A stretch of 64,000 nt of DNA from Cellulomonas phragmiteti (GCF_016862775.1 NZ_BONP01000003.1:62001-126000), one strand, 5' to 3'; shown: positions 54,510 to 63,465, counted from the first letter of the stretch. Numbers and translations: made by a program. The notes: generated by a model from the sequence alone, not told the origin.

Positions 54510-55393
54510 GCCGGCCGGCCCGGGTCCTCGGTGCCGCGGCCGGCCTGCTCGCGCTCGTCGCCGGGCCGGTCGCGGGCCCGGCCGCCGCCGCACCGGTCCC
54601 CGTCGTCGCGGCGCCGGTCGTCGCCGCGCTCGACGACGCCCTGGTCACGACCTGGGACGGCCCGACCGTCAACCTGGCCGCGGACGGTTCGACCTACACG
54701 ACGTCGTCCTCGTCGTTCTCCGGTACCCCGGTCGCCGTCCCGGGCGACACCCAGGGGCGGACCGTCACGGTCACCAACGACGGACCGGCCGACGCCGTCC
54801 TGCGCGGCTGGGTGCGGGGCGTCACGCTGCTCGACCCCGATGCGCTCGACGTGCACCACGCCACCGGGATGCCGACGGGCGACTTCTACACCGACCTCAC
54901 GCTCGCCTGGCGCACGGCCTCGGGCGAGGGGCTGTCCTCCTTCCGGGAGCTCGCGGCCGCGGGCCGGACCCAGGTCGTCGAGCTCCTCCTGCCGCGGGGG
55001 GCGAGCACGCAGGTCACCGTGGTGACGTCGCTTCCCCTGACGGCCACCTCGGGCAACCGGGCGAACGTCGCGCCGCGCGCGGCCACGTACGAGGTCGAGC
55101 TCCGGCTCGACGGGCGGACGCCCACGGCGACCGCGAGCCCGACGCCGGGGACCGGCGGGTCCGGAGCCGGGTCGGGTGGCGCCGACGCAGCCGACGCCGC
55201 CGCCGCGGGCAGGGGCGCCGGTGGGGGAGCCCTGGCGGCCGCCGCGCTCGCGATCACCGGCCTCGACGTGCTCCGGGCCGCCCTGCTCGCGGTCGTCGGG
55301 ATCGGTGTCGGATCCCTCCTCCTGGGGGCCGCACGCCGTCGCCGTGACGTCCAGCACCCGGGCGGGTCAGGTTCCACGCCCTCCGCGGGGTAG
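54506..55393 (+). CDS. LAXTG sortase-anchored surface protein
   Basis: This protein has 295 residues. It has an ordinary Sec signal (VLGAAAGLLALVAGPVAGPA, near AAAAP), then an immunoglobulin-like region (RTVTVTNDGPADAVLRGWVR, VELLLPRGASTQVTVVTSLP) of about 160 residues. A Pro/Thr/Gly spacer follows (TATASPTPGTGGSGAGSGGA). The C-terminus is a class E sortase signal: LAITG (248-252), a hydrophobic helix (257-276) and RRRR. It is therefore probably linked to the cell wall, and could anchor the SipW-secreted subunits. No sortase gene is in the window. Confidence 0.75.
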   Translation: MSRPARVLGAAAGLLALVAGPVAGPAAAAPVPVVAAPVVAALDDALVTTWDGPTVNLAADGSTYTTSSSSFSGTPVAVPGDTQGRTVTVTNDGPADAVLRGWVRGVTLLDPDALDVHHATGMPTGDFYTDLTLAWRTASGEGLSSFRELAAAGRTQVVELLLPRGASTQVTVVTSLPLTATSGNRANVAPRAATYEVELRLDGRTPTATASPTPGTGGSGAGSGGADAADAAAAGRGAGGGALAAAALAITGLDVLRAALLAVVGIGVGSLLLGAARRRRDVQHPGGSGSTPSAG

Positions 55394-55468
55394 TCTCTAC
55401 CGGCGGTCCGTCCCGCTCATCGACGGCGACGGGGTCGGAGGACGGCCCACACAGCAGGAGGACGACAG

Positions 55469-56764
55469 GTGCTCAGTGCATTCGCTCGGGCGTTCAGAAC
55501 GCCCGACCTGCGGCGCAAGCTGCTCTTCACCATCGGGATGATGGTGCTCTTCCGTGTCGGGTCGTTCCTGCCGACCCCCGGGGTGAGCTATCCCAACGTG
55601 CAGGCCTGCATCGAGCAGACCGCCGACAACGACCTGCTGGGCCTGGTCAACCTGTTCAGCGGCGGCGCGCTGCTGCAGCTGTCGGTCTTCTCGCTGGGGA
55701 TCATGCCGTACATCACGGCGAGCATCATCGTGCAGCTGCTGCGCGTGGTGATCCCCAAGTTCGAGGAGCTCCACAAGGAGGGCCAGTCCGGCACCGCGAA
55801 GCTCACGCAGTACACGCGGTACCTGACCATCGGCCTGGCGATCCTGCAGTCGACGACCATCATCACGTTCGCGCGCAGCGGCAACCTGTTCCAGGGCTGC
55901 ACGCTCGAGGTCATCCCGGACGACTCGCCCATCACGCTGCTCATCATGGTCATCACGATGACCGCGGGCACGGGCCTGATCATGTGGTTCGGCGAGCTCA
56001 TCACCGAGCGCGGCGTCGGCAACGGCATGTCGCTGCTGATCTTCACGTCGATCGCGGCGTCGTTCCCCGGCGCCCTGTGGTCGATCGCCGGCGGCAACGA
56101 CGGTGTGGTCAAGTTCATCGCCGTCCTGGCCATCGTCGTGCTCGTCATCGGTCTCGTCGTGTTCGTCGAGCAGTCGCAGCGTCGGGTCCCGGTGCAGTAC
56201 GCCAAGCGCATGGTGGGCCGGCGCATGTACGGCGGGTCGAGCACCTACATCCCGATCAAGATCAACATGGCCGGCGTCATCCCGGTGATCTTCGCGTCCT
56301 CGCTGCTCGCGGTGCCGACGCTGATCGCGCAGTTCGGCGACGCGACGGCCGGGTGGGTGCAGTGGATCAGCGTGAACGTCGCCGACCCCGCCGCTCCGCT
56401 GCACATCGCGATCTACATCGCCCTCATCATCTTCTTCTGCTTCTTCTACACGGCGATCACGTTCAACCCGGACGAGGTCGCGGACAACATGAAGAAGTAC
56501 GGCGGCTTCATCCCGGGCATCCGCGCCGGCCGCCCGACGGCCGAGTACCTCGACTACGTCATCACGCGGATCACGACGCCCGGCTCGATCTACCTCGCAC
56601 TGGTCGCCCTGCTCCCGATGATCGCGTTCATCGTCCTCGGCGTCGGCGCCAACATCCCGTTCGGTGGGGCCTCGATCCTCATCGTCGTGGGCGTCGGCCT
56701 CGAGACCGTCAAGCAGATCGAGTCCCAGCTGCAGCAGCGGCACTACGAAGGGTTCTTGCGTTGA
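55469..56764 (+). CDS. secY: preprotein translocase subunit SecY
   Basis: SecY is the channel of the general secretion pathway, 431 residues and ten membrane helices. It starts (GTG) LSAFARAFRTPDLRRKLLFT and contains GGALLQLSVFSLGIMPYITA, the segment NPDEVADNMKKYGGFIPGIR, and a C-terminal QRHYEGFLR tail. AGGAGGA lies before the start. The stop overlaps the adk TTG. In most genomes it follows rplO directly; here 6 kb of surface-protein genes intervene. Confidence 0.97.
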   Translation: MLSAFARAFRTPDLRRKLLFTIGMMVLFRVGSFLPTPGVSYPNVQACIEQTADNDLLGLVNLFSGGALLQLSVFSLGIMPYITASIIVQLLRVVIPKFEELHKEGQSGTAKLTQYTRYLTIGLAILQSTTIITFARSGNLFQGCTLEVIPDDSPITLLIMVITMTAGTGLIMWFGELITERGVGNGMSLLIFTSIAASFPGALWSIAGGNDGVVKFIAVLAIVVLVIGLVVFVEQSQRRVPVQYAKRMVGRRMYGGSSTYIPIKINMAGVIPVIFASSLLAVPTLIAQFGDATAGWVQWISVNVADPAAPLHIAIYIALIIFFCFFYTAITFNPDEVADNMKKYGGFIPGIRAGRPTAEYLDYVITRITTPGSIYLALVALLPMIAFIVLGVGANIPFGGASILIVVGVGLETVKQIESQLQQRHYEGFLR

Positions 56765-57339
56765 GTGCACGTCTGGTCCTGCTCGGCCCGCCCGGTGCGG
56801 GCAAGGGAACGCAAGCCGCCCGCCTGGCGGAGCGGCTGGGTGTCCCGGCCATCTCGACGGGCGACATCTTCCGCTCCAACATCACGAACGGCACCGAGCT
56901 GGGTCGGCGTGTGCAGGACATCACCGCCTCCGGCGCGCTGGTCCCGGACGAGCTGACCAACGAGCTCGTGCGGGACCGCCTCGGCCAGGCCGACGCGACG
57001 GAGGGCTTCCTCCTCGACGGGTACCCCCGCAACGTCGCCCAGGTCGCGGCGCTGGACGAGATCCTCGCCGCGGCGGGCCGTGAGCTCGACCTCGCGCTCG
57101 AGCTCACGGTGGACCCGCAGGTCGTCGTCGAGCGCCTCGCGAAGCGCGCGGAGATCGAGGGGCGGGCGGACGACACGGAGGACGTCATCCGGCACCGGCT
57201 CGACGTCTACGCCGAGCAGACCGCGCCCATCTCGCAGGTGTACGCGGCCCGCGGCCTGCTCGTGCAGGTCGACGGCCTGGGCGAGGTCGACGACGTGACG
57301 GCCAGGCTCCTCGCGGTGCTCAGCCCGTCCCGCTCCTGA
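56761..57339 (+). CDS. adk: adenylate kinase
   Basis: Adk interconverts ATP plus AMP with two ADP. The 192 residues place it in the short class without the long LID domain. The P-loop is GPPGAGKGT (9-17), ISTGDIFRSNI contacts AMP, GFLLDGYPRN is the conserved core, and RAEIEGRADDTEDVIRHRL is the short lid. The TTG start overlaps the secY stop by 4 bases and follows GAAGGG. Confidence 0.96.
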   Translation: MSARLVLLGPPGAGKGTQAARLAERLGVPAISTGDIFRSNITNGTELGRRVQDITASGALVPDELTNELVRDRLGQADATEGFLLDGYPRNVAQVAALDEILAAAGRELDLALELTVDPQVVVERLAKRAEIEGRADDTEDVIRHRLDVYAEQTAPISQVYAARGLLVQVDGLGEVDDVTARLLAVLSPSRS

Positions 57340-57349
57340 GGTCGCGGAC

Positions 57350-58189
57350 GTGTTCGGTCGCGAGCGCATCGAGTACAAGACGCCCGAGCAGGTCGCTCTC
57401 ATGCGGCGCGCCGGGCTCGTCGTCGCGGACGCGCTCGACGCGGTGCGGGCCGCTCTCGCCCCCGGGGTGACGACGGCCGAGCTCGACGCGGTGGCCGAGC
57501 ACGTCATCACCGCCGCCGGCGCGACGCCCTCGTTCCTCGGGTACCACGGGTTCCCCGCGTCCCTGTGCGTCTCCGTCAACGACGAGATCGTCCACGGGAT
57601 CCCCGGGTCGCGCGTGCTGCAGCCCGGTGACGTCGTCTCCGTGGACTGCGGGGCGATCGTCGACGGCTGGCACGGTGACTCGGCCTTCACGGTGGTGCTC
57701 GAGCCCGCCGACCCCGCGGATGTCGACCTCGCCGCCACCACCGAGGACGCCCTGTGGGCCGGGATCGCGGCGCTCGCCTCCGGCGACCGGCTCGGTGCGG
57801 TCGGCGAGGCGGTCGAGGACGTCGTCGAGGCGGCCGCGGCACGGACCGGGGCGGACCCGTTCGGCATCGTCGAGGACTACGTCGGCCACGGGATCGGCAC
57901 GGCGATGCACCAGCCGCCCGACGTGCCGAACTTCCGCACCCGCGACCGCGGCCTCAAGCTGCGGCCCGGTCTGTGCGTCGCGGTCGAGCCGATGCTGGTG
58001 CGCGGCGCCCAGGAGAACCACACGCTGGCCGACGAGTGGACGGTCGTCACGGACGACGGCTCGCGCGCCGCCCACTGGGAGCACACGGTGGCGATCCTCC
58101 CGGAGGGCATCGTCGTCCTGACGGCGCGTGACGGGGGAGCGGAGCGGCTCGGGCGGCTCGGCGTGGCCGTGGCGTCCCCGCCGGTCTGA
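57350..58189 (+). CDS. map: type I methionine aminopeptidase
   Basis: Map removes the initiator methionine from nascent proteins with two divalent metals. The 279 residues carry the metal ligands Asp in VSVDCGAIVDG and GDSAF, His in YVGHGIGTAMHQ, Glu in VAVEPMLVRG and Glu in HWEHTVAI. YHGFPASLCVSVNDEIVHGI holds the substrate-binding His. There is no N-terminal zinc-finger extension. The start is a GTG after GAGGTCGC. Confidence 0.95.
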   Translation: MFGRERIEYKTPEQVALMRRAGLVVADALDAVRAALAPGVTTAELDAVAEHVITAAGATPSFLGYHGFPASLCVSVNDEIVHGIPGSRVLQPGDVVSVDCGAIVDGWHGDSAFTVVLEPADPADVDLAATTEDALWAGIAALASGDRLGAVGEAVEDVVEAAAARTGADPFGIVEDYVGHGIGTAMHQPPDVPNFRTRDRGLKLRPGLCVAVEPMLVRGAQENHTLADEWTVVTDDGSRAAHWEHTVAILPEGIVVLTARDGGAERLGRLGVAVASPPV

Positions 58190-58203
58190 GACCTCACGGG
58201 AGC

Positions 58204-58239
58204 GCGGCGCGGCACCCGGCGGACCGGGCACCGCGCCGC
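58204..58239. terminator. convergent hairpin terminator
   Basis: GCGGCGCGG (58204-58212) pairs with CCGCGCCGC (58231-58239), with a further CCCGG/CCGGG pairing inside two mismatches. It lies between map and the minus-strand hypothetical. Confidence 0.6.
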
Positions 58240-58245
58240 TGCCCG

Positions 58246-58731
58246 TCAGAGCTGGCGCCAGCTGCCGTCCCCGCCGGCCTCGACCAGGCCGATGCCCCCG
58301 GCCGCGCCGTTGAACTGCCCGACCGGCGTGCCGTCGCGGTTGAACCAGTTGACCTGGAGCACCCCGACCGGCGAGGTGATGCCCTGGACGTGCACCGCGT
58401 GGGCGTTGGCGAAGAACGCCGACCAGCTGTCGTACGCGGTGTACAGGAAGCCGACCGAGGAGCCGAAGTAGGCCGGCCCGCCCCACACGGTCGTGTGGTA
58501 CGACCAGCGCTGCCCGTCGGGCCCGTCGGTGGTGACCTCGACCTTGCCCCAGACGGCCAGGTTGAGCGAGGCGGTGGCCCCGATGGGCGCGGGCGCGGAC
58601 GGCGCGGTGAGCGAGCTGACGAAGTCGGCCGCGGCGCCCTCGTCGAGCCGGGCGCCCAGGGTCTCCTCGGCGCGTCGGCGCACTGCCGGGTCGTCCGGGC
58701 GCAAGCGGTCGTCGTCGATCGTGGTGCTCAT
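58246..58731 (-). CDS. hypothetical protein, aromatic beta-rich
   Basis: This protein has 161 residues and no recognised family. An acidic helical N-terminus (DDDRLRPDDPAVRRRAEETL) precedes a beta-rich domain rich in Trp, Tyr, Phe and Gly (ASLNLAVWGKVEVTTDGPDG, VGFLYTAYDSWSAFFANAHA, NWFNRDGTPVGQFNG). There is no signal peptide or membrane helix. The ATG has GGGGAG 3-4 bases upstream. It is a lone minus-strand gene in the map-infA gap, so it is not co-transcribed with translation genes. The function is unknown. Confidence 0.7.
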   Translation of the reverse strand: MSTTIDDDRLRPDDPAVRRRAEETLGARLDEGAAADFVSSLTAPSAPAPIGATASLNLAVWGKVEVTTDGPDGQRWSYHTTVWGGPAYFGSSVGFLYTAYDSWSAFFANAHAVHVQGITSPVGVLQVNWFNRDGTPVGQFNGAAGGIGLVEAGGDGSWRQL

Positions 58732-59044
58732 GTTCTCCCCCTGAGGTGTCGTCGCCACAGCGCCGGTGGGTGACGTGACGTAGAGCACTCCCGAGACTAG
58801 GACCGCGTCCGAGCGGCCCGGAATGTCGCCCCGGGGTGAAACCGTGCGCCCGCGCCGGGGCGCACGCGGTTCCCGCACACCCTCGCGATGGCGTACGATG
58901 GACCGTTGGTTGTGTGCGCCGCTGTGCGGCGACCATTCACCCCACGACACCCCGCATGTTCCCGTGCGGGGTGAGGCACGCCCGAGGGCGCGCCGGGGGG
59001 CGACCACCGGCAGGACACGACGAGCACGACAGTTAGCGGAGGAC

Positions 59045-59266
59045 ATGGCCAAGAAGGACGGCGTCATCGAGATCGAGGGCAGCGTGGTCGAAGCGCTGCC
59101 CAACGCGATGTTCCGCGTGGAGCTCGCGAACGGCCACAAGGTGCTGGCGCACATCTCGGGCAAGATGCGTCAGCACTACATCCGGATCCTCCCTGAGGAC
59201 CGGGTGGTCGTCGAGCTCAGCCCGTACGACCTGTCCCGCGGGCGCATCGTCTACCGCTACAAGTAA
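59045..59266 (+). CDS. infA: translation initiation factor IF-1
   Basis: IF-1 is an OB-fold protein that blocks the A site during initiation. The 73 residues are full length, starting [20 protein letters not shown] and ending RIVYRYK. A GCGGAGGAC Shine-Dalgarno precedes the ATG. Confidence 0.98.
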   Translation: MAKKDGVIEIEGSVVEALPNAMFRVELANGHKVLAHISGKMRQHYIRILPEDRVVVELSPYDLSRGRIVYRYK

Positions 59267-59336
59267 CCACCCCCATCGAGACGCCGTCGGTCGGGCCACC
59301 CGTGGCCCGGTACGCGGCGGCGGAGGAACGAACGCG

Positions 59337-59450
59337 ATGAAGGTCAAGCCCAGCGTCAAGAAGATCTGCGACAAGTGCAAGGTGATCCGCCGGCACGGTC
59401 GCGTCCAGGTCATCTGCGAGAACCTGCGCCACAAGCAGCGCCAGGGCTGA
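59337..59450 (+). CDS. rpmJ: 50S ribosomal protein bL36, zinc type
   Basis: This is a 37-residue protein starting [20 protein letters not shown] and ending NLRHKQRQG. The zinc ribbon has CDKC, a later Cys in QVICEN and His in LRH. GGAGGAA lies before the ATG. It is too short for a simple ORF length cutoff but unmistakable. Confidence 0.97.
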   Translation: MKVKPSVKKICDKCKVIRRHGRVQVICENLRHKQRQG

Positions 59451-59535
59451 GCAGACGCACCACCCGCCCCCGACCGGGGCAGCAAGCGCACCGCCGCTCC
59501 GTGATCGTCGCCCTCGGGCCGCGACCACGGTGAAC

Positions 59536-59555
59536 CCCCAGCTCGGAGGCTGGGG
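59536..59555 (+). other. hairpin in the rpmJ-rpsM spacer
   Basis: CCCCAGC, TCGGAG, GCTGGGG, a 7-bp stem 66 bases before the rpsM ATG. The 170-base spacer shows no gene. It may be a leader element for autoregulation of the alpha operon or simply a processing stem. Confidence 0.35.
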
Positions 59556-59620
59556 CCCGCAATCACTGCGGGAGGACGGTGCGGCAGACCTCCGAGAGCA
59601 GTACAGGAGCCACCAGGCAC

Positions 59621-60001
59621 ATGGCACGTCTCATCGGTGTCGACCTGCCCCGCGACAAGCGGGTCGAGGTCGCCCTCACCTACATCTTCGGGGTCGGACG
59701 CACGCGTGCGCACCAGGCCCTGGCCGCCACGGGCATCAGCCCCGACGTCCGGGTCAAGGACCTGGGCGACACCGAGCTGGTCGCCCTGCGCGACTTCCTC
59801 GAGGGCAGCTTCAAGCTCGAGGGTGACCTCCGTCGCGAGATCGCCGCCGACATCCGCCGCAAGGTGGAGATCGGCAGCTACGAGGGTCTGCGTCACCGCC
59901 GCGGCCTCCCGGTGCGCGGTCAGCGCACCAAGACCAACGCGCGTACCCGCAAGGGCCCCAAGCGCACCGTCGCCGGCAAGAAGAAGGCCGGGCGCAAGTG
60001 A
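59621..60001 (+). CDS. rpsM: 30S ribosomal protein uS13
   Basis: uS13 forms inter-subunit bridges and touches P-site tRNA. The 126 residues start [20 protein letters not shown] and include the [20 protein letters not shown] tail. AGGAG lies 12-15 bases upstream of the ATG. Confidence 0.98.
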   Translation: MARLIGVDLPRDKRVEVALTYIFGVGRTRAHQALAATGISPDVRVKDLGDTELVALRDFLEGSFKLEGDLRREIAADIRRKVEIGSYEGLRHRRGLPVRGQRTKTNARTRKGPKRTVAGKKKAGRK

Positions 60002-60078
60002 CGCCGCGGGCTGGTCGCGCCTGCCGCTGACCGCCCGCCCGTCGGCCCACCGACCCGCAGACCTCGAGAGAAGAAGAG

Positions 60079-60480
60079 ATGCCTCCCAAGTCCCGTACCG
60101 CCGTGCGCAAGCCGCGCCGCAAGGAGAAGAAGAACGTCTCCCACGGCCAGGCGCACATCAAGAGCACGTTCAACAACACCATCGTGTCCATCACCGACCC
60201 GTCGGGCGCCGTGATCGCCTGGGCGTCGTCCGGTCAGGTGGGCTTCAAGGGCTCGCGCAAGTCGACGCCGTTCGCCGCGCAGCTCGCGGCCGAGGCGGCT
60301 GCCCGTCGCGCCCAGGAGCACGGCATGCGCAAGGTCGACGTCTTCGTCAAGGGCCCCGGCTCGGGCCGTGAGACGGCGATCCGCTCGCTGCAGGCGACCG
60401 GCCTCGAGGTCGGCTCGATCCAGGACGTGACGCCGCAGGCCCACAACGGCTGCCGTCCCCCGAAGCGTCGCCGCGTCTGA
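60079..60480 (+). CDS. rpsK: 30S ribosomal protein uS11
   Basis: uS11 lies on the platform near the mRNA exit. The 133 residues start [20 protein letters not shown] and end [17 protein letters not shown] ([14 protein letters not shown]). No rpsD gene follows; rpoA is next after a 216-base gap. Confidence 0.98.
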   Translation: MPPKSRTAVRKPRRKEKKNVSHGQAHIKSTFNNTIVSITDPSGAVIAWASSGQVGFKGSRKSTPFAAQLAAEAAARRAQEHGMRKVDVFVKGPGSGRETAIRSLQATGLEVGSIQDVTPQAHNGCRPPKRRRV

Positions 60481-60489
60481 CCCGCGTCC

Positions 60490-60524
60490 GGCCGGGACGG
60501 TGCCCCGTGGTACCCGTCCCGGCC
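60490..60524 (+). terminator. hairpin between rpsK and rpoA
   Basis: GGCCGGGACGG (60490-60500) pairs with CCGTCCCGGCC (60514-60524), an 11-bp perfect stem with a 13-base loop. It may attenuate transcription into rpoA. Confidence 0.5.
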
Positions 60525-60696
60525 CTCGCGTGTCCGCCGCGCAGCACGCCCGACACCACGTGACGGGACGGGACTGCGCGCAGGCGCGTCGGACCATCAC
60601 AGCACTCACGCCCAGACGTGCGGACCGAGGCACGTCCAGGCACGCAGTACCTGCGACAGCGTCATATGGCGGACGCTCGCGGAGAGGAAACACACC

Positions 60697-61710
60697 GTGC
60701 TGATCGCACAGCGTCCCACCCTGACCGAAGAGGTCATCTCGGAGCACCGTTCGCGGTTCTCCATCGAGCCCCTCGAGCCGGGGTTCGGCTACACCCTCGG
60801 CAACTCCATGCGCCGGACGCTCCTGTCGTCCATCCCGGGCGCCGCCGTGACGTCCATCCGGATCGACGGGGTGCTGCACGAGTTCTCGACGATCCCGGGT
60901 GTCAAGGAGGACGTCACCGAGATCATCCTCAACATCAAGAACCTCGTCGTCTCCTCGGAGAACGACGAGCCGGTCGTGATGTACCTGCGCAAGCAGGGCG
61001 CGGGCGAGGTCTCCGCCGCTGACATCGTCCCGCCCGCCGGCGTCGAGGTGCACAACCCCGACCTGCACCTGGCCACGCTGAACGAGAAGGGCAAGCTCGA
61101 GATCGAGCTGACCGTCGAGCGCGGCCGTGGCTACGTGTCGGCCAACCAGAACAAGTCGTTCGACGCCGAGATCGGTCGCATCCCGGTCGACTCGATCTAC
61201 TCGCCGGTGCTCAAGGTGACCTACAAGGTCGAGGCGACCCGAGTCGAGCAGCGCACCGACTTCGACAAGCTCATCGTCGACGTCGAGACGAAGCCGGCGA
61301 TCAGCCCGCGCGACGCGCTCGCGTCGGCCGGCCGCACGCTCGTCGAGCTGTTCGGCCTGGCGCGTGAGCTCAACGTCGAGGCCGAGGGCATCGAGATCGG
61401 CCCGTCGCCGACGGACGCGGCGCTGGCCGCGGACCTGGCGCTGCCGATCGAGGACCTGCAGCTGACGATCCGGTCCTACAACTGCCTCAAGCGCGAGGGC
61501 ATCCACTCCGTGGGCGAGCTCGTGGCGCGGTCCGAGGCCGACCTCCTCGACATCCGCAACTTCGGCGCCAAGTCGATCACCGAGGTCAAGGAGAAGCTGG
61601 CCGAGCTGGGCCTGACCCTCAAGGACAGCCCGCTGGACTTCGACCCCTCGGCGGCCGGCGCCTACTACGGGGACGACGAGACCGACTTCGTCGAGGACGA
61701 GCAGTACTGA
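60697..61710 (+). CDS. rpoA: DNA-directed RNA polymerase subunit alpha
   Basis: This is the alpha subunit, 337 residues. The N-terminal dimerisation domain has [20 protein letters not shown] and [18 protein letters not shown] flexible linker leads to the C-terminal domain with [20 protein letters not shown] and [19 protein letters not shown]. The GTG start has GGAGAGGAAA upstream. Confidence 0.98.
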   Translation: MLIAQRPTLTEEVISEHRSRFSIEPLEPGFGYTLGNSMRRTLLSSIPGAAVTSIRIDGVLHEFSTIPGVKEDVTEIILNIKNLVVSSENDEPVVMYLRKQGAGEVSAADIVPPAGVEVHNPDLHLATLNEKGKLEIELTVERGRGYVSANQNKSFDAEIGRIPVDSIYSPVLKVTYKVEATRVEQRTDFDKLIVDVETKPAISPRDALASAGRTLVELFGLARELNVEAEGIEIGPSPTDAALAADLALPIEDLQLTIRSYNCLKREGIHSVGELVARSEADLLDIRNFGAKSITEVKEKLAELGLTLKDSPLDFDPSAAGAYYGDDETDFVEDEQY

Positions 61711-61790
61711 CGTAGGTGGTCCTGCGACCGCGCGCTGACGCGCCGGACGCGGGACGTCGCCCTCACCGCAGAACCCAAGGAGTAGAGACC

Positions 61791-62312
61791 ATGCCCACGC
61801 CCACCAAGGGTCCCCGGCTCGGTGGCAGCCCGGCGCACGAGCGGCTCATCCTCGCGAACCTCGCGACGGCGCTGTTCGAGCACCGGCGGATCACGACGAC
61901 GGAGACAAAGGCCAAGCGCCTGCGTCCCCTGGCCGAGCGCCTCATCACGTTCGCCAAGCGCGGCGACCTGCACGCGCGTCGTCGCGTGCTGACCGTCGTC
62001 AAGGACAAGGGTGTCGTGCACACCCTGTTCACGGAGATCGCGCCCGCCGTGGCCGACCGCCAGGGCGGCTACACGCGCATCACCAAGATCGGCCCGCGCA
62101 AGGGCGACAACGCCCCCATGGCCGTCATCGAGCTCGTGCTCGAGCCGATGTCGCCCAAGCAGGCCGTCGTCAAGGAGGCCACCAAGGCCACCGAGCGGTC
62201 CGCGCCGAAGAAGACGGCTGCCGAGAAGTCGGCGCCCGTCGAGGACGCGCCCGTCGAGGACGCCCCGGTCGAGGACGCCCCCGTCGAGGACGCCGCGGCC
62301 GACAAGGCCTGA
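61791..62312 (+). CDS. rplQ: 50S ribosomal protein bL17 with repeat tail
   Basis: bL17 surrounds the tunnel exit. The core (1-120) is normal: [40 protein letters not shown]. About 50 extra C-terminal residues are Lys/Ala/Glu-rich and end in four PVEDA units. AAGGAG lies 8 bases before the ATG. Confidence 0.97.
   Translation: MPTPTKGPRLGGSPAHERLILANLATALFEHRRITTTETKAKRLRPLAERLITFAKRGDLHARRRVLTVVKDKGVVHTLFTEIAPAVADRQGGYTRITKIGPRKGDNAPMAVIELVLEPMSPKQAVVKEATKATERSAPKKTAAEKSAPVEDAPVEDAPVEDAPVEDAAADKA
62238..62297 (+). repeat. four 15-base tandem repeats inside rplQ
   Basis: GTCGAGGACGCSCCS occurs four times in register (62238, 62253, 62268, 62283) and encodes VEDAP units. Copy number is likely to vary between strains. 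Confidence 0.85.
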
Positions 62313-62327
62313 TCCACCCCGCACGGC

Positions 62328-62363
62328 ACGAGGCCCGCACACCGTCACGGTGTGCGGGCCTCG
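62328..62363 (+). terminator. rpoA-rplQ terminator
   Basis: ACGAGGCCCGCACACCG (62328-62344), loop TCA, then the exact complement to 62363, a 17-bp stem. It also faces the convergent minus-strand gene. Confidence 0.8.
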
Positions 62364-62404
62364 TCGTGCGTCTGCGTCGTGCGTCTGGTGCGGGGGCGCC
62401 GCGC

Positions 62405-62869
62405 TCAGTCGGACCGGGCGACGGACCGCACGGCGTCGGCACGGACGGCCTGCGCCCGGGTGCCGAGCGCCGGGGTACCGGCGGTGGGGGTGCGGGCGAG
62501 CAGCGCCGCCGCGGCCCGGGTGCGTGCGGTGAGGTCCTCGGTGAGGAGGTCCCGCAGCAGCGGGTCCGCGGTGCGTCGGGCCAGGGCCACGTTCCACGCG
62601 GCGGGGCCGACCAGGACGGCCACGAGCCCGCCGGGGGTGTGCGAGGCGTACAGGGTCGCCGTGGCGGTCTCGACGATCGCCGCCGTGCGCGAGTCGCCGG
62701 CCGCGGCGGCCAGCGCGGTGGCGATGCCACGTGCCGCCGCCAGGACGTGCGCCGGGGCCTGGTCGTCGGTGACGACGGTGCGCTCGCCGGGGTCGAGCAG
62801 GAGCACGTGCGCGACGTCCCCGAGCGCGTCGTGCAGGCGCTCGAGGACGTCGCGGACGGGGTCGTCCAT
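62405..62869 (-). CDS. hypothetical protein, Roadblock-partner-like
   Basis: This protein has 154 residues, starting MDDPVRDVLERLHDALGDVA. The first 110 residues alternate strands and helices (HVLLLDPGERTVVTDDQA, LAAARGIATALAAAAGDSRT, AIVETATATLYAS, GGLVAVLVGPAAWNVALARR), which fits a Roadblock/LC7-like fold by eye. The C-terminal helix is Ala/Arg-rich. It lies 20 bases behind a clear Roadblock/LC7 gene in the same direction, so the two may form a heterodimer that serves a small GTPase. No GTPase gene is in the window. Confidence 0.6.
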   Translation of the reverse strand: MDDPVRDVLERLHDALGDVAHVLLLDPGERTVVTDDQAPAHVLAAARGIATALAAAAGDSRTAAIVETATATLYASHTPGGLVAVLVGPAAWNVALARRTADPLLRDLLTEDLTARTRAAAALLARTPTAGTPALGTRAQAVRADAVRSVARSD

Positions 62870-62889
62870 CTCGCTGGTCGCGGGGTGGC

Positions 62890-63258
62890 TCAGAGGTCGA
62901 TCTCGTCCTCGAGCTGCTTGAGCGCGCGACGCGCGAGCGCCAGGTTGGCCTTGGCACGGTCGAGGACGAGGTACGAGAAGACGCCCGTGAGGCCGGGACG
63001 CGACGCCAGACGGATCAGGTGGTACTGGCCGGTGAGGGTGATGAGGATGTCCTCGATCGTCTCGTCGAGGCCGAGGCTCTCGATGGCCCGCAGCTTGGAG
63101 CGGATGACCTCGGTGTTGACGGCCGCCGCCAGCTCGAGGTCGAAGGGCACGTTGGTGCGGGTGGCGAGGGCCATGCCGCTGCCGTAGTCGACGAGGGCGA
63201 TGGCGAGGGCGCCGTCGAGGTCGAGGGTGCGGGACAGAGCGACGTCGGGGGCAGTCAT
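62890..63258 (-). CDS. Roadblock/LC7 domain protein
   Basis: This protein has 122 residues, most of it one Roadblock/LC7 domain (ALAIALVDYGSGMALATRTN, ELAAAVNTEVIRSKLRAIES, DILITLTGQYHLIRLASRPG), ending in a long helix (LVLDRAKANLALARRALKQL). In bacteria such proteins act with Ras-like GTPases, for example MglB with MglA, as GAPs or polarity factors. The domain is clear; the partner is not known here. It is the first of two minus-strand genes. A motif shared with the SipW island leader lies 77 bases upstream of its ATG. Confidence 0.85.
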   Translation of the reverse strand: MTAPDVALSRTLDLDGALAIALVDYGSGMALATRTNVPFDLELAAAVNTEVIRSKLRAIESLGLDETIEDILITLTGQYHLIRLASRPGLTGVFSYLVLDRAKANLALARRALKQLEDEIDL

Positions 63259-63334
63259 GGGGTGTCCTTGGGTGACTCGGGTGACGCGGGGCGTCGGCCC
63301 GCGGATGGGCCTGATCGATGGTCGCCACCGTTAG

Positions 63335-63348
63335 TTCAATCTGCAACC
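63335..63348. promoter_or_regulatory. TTCAATCTGCAACC motif
   Basis: This 14-mer matches TTGAACCTGCAACC at 49691-49704 in 12 of 14 positions. It lies in the 220-base divergent gap between the Roadblock gene and the alpha/beta hydrolase. The rest of the gap shows only the hydrolase -10 candidate. Confidence 0.3.
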
Positions 63349-63465
63349 TATGGATTCGTGCCGAACGCGTCGTACGCGCCGGTTCGCCCCGGCCGTACCG
63401 GACGAGTCGGCAGAGTGCTTTCACCCAGCGACCCGGCCACGCTCACCCGTCCGGCCGTGCGGCGG

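Noticed and set aside
49780..55393. SipW island as a recent horizontally acquired element
   Set aside because: GC content and codon style match the rest of the window by eye, and no transposase, integrase or flanking repeats were found. Origin by transfer cannot be supported.
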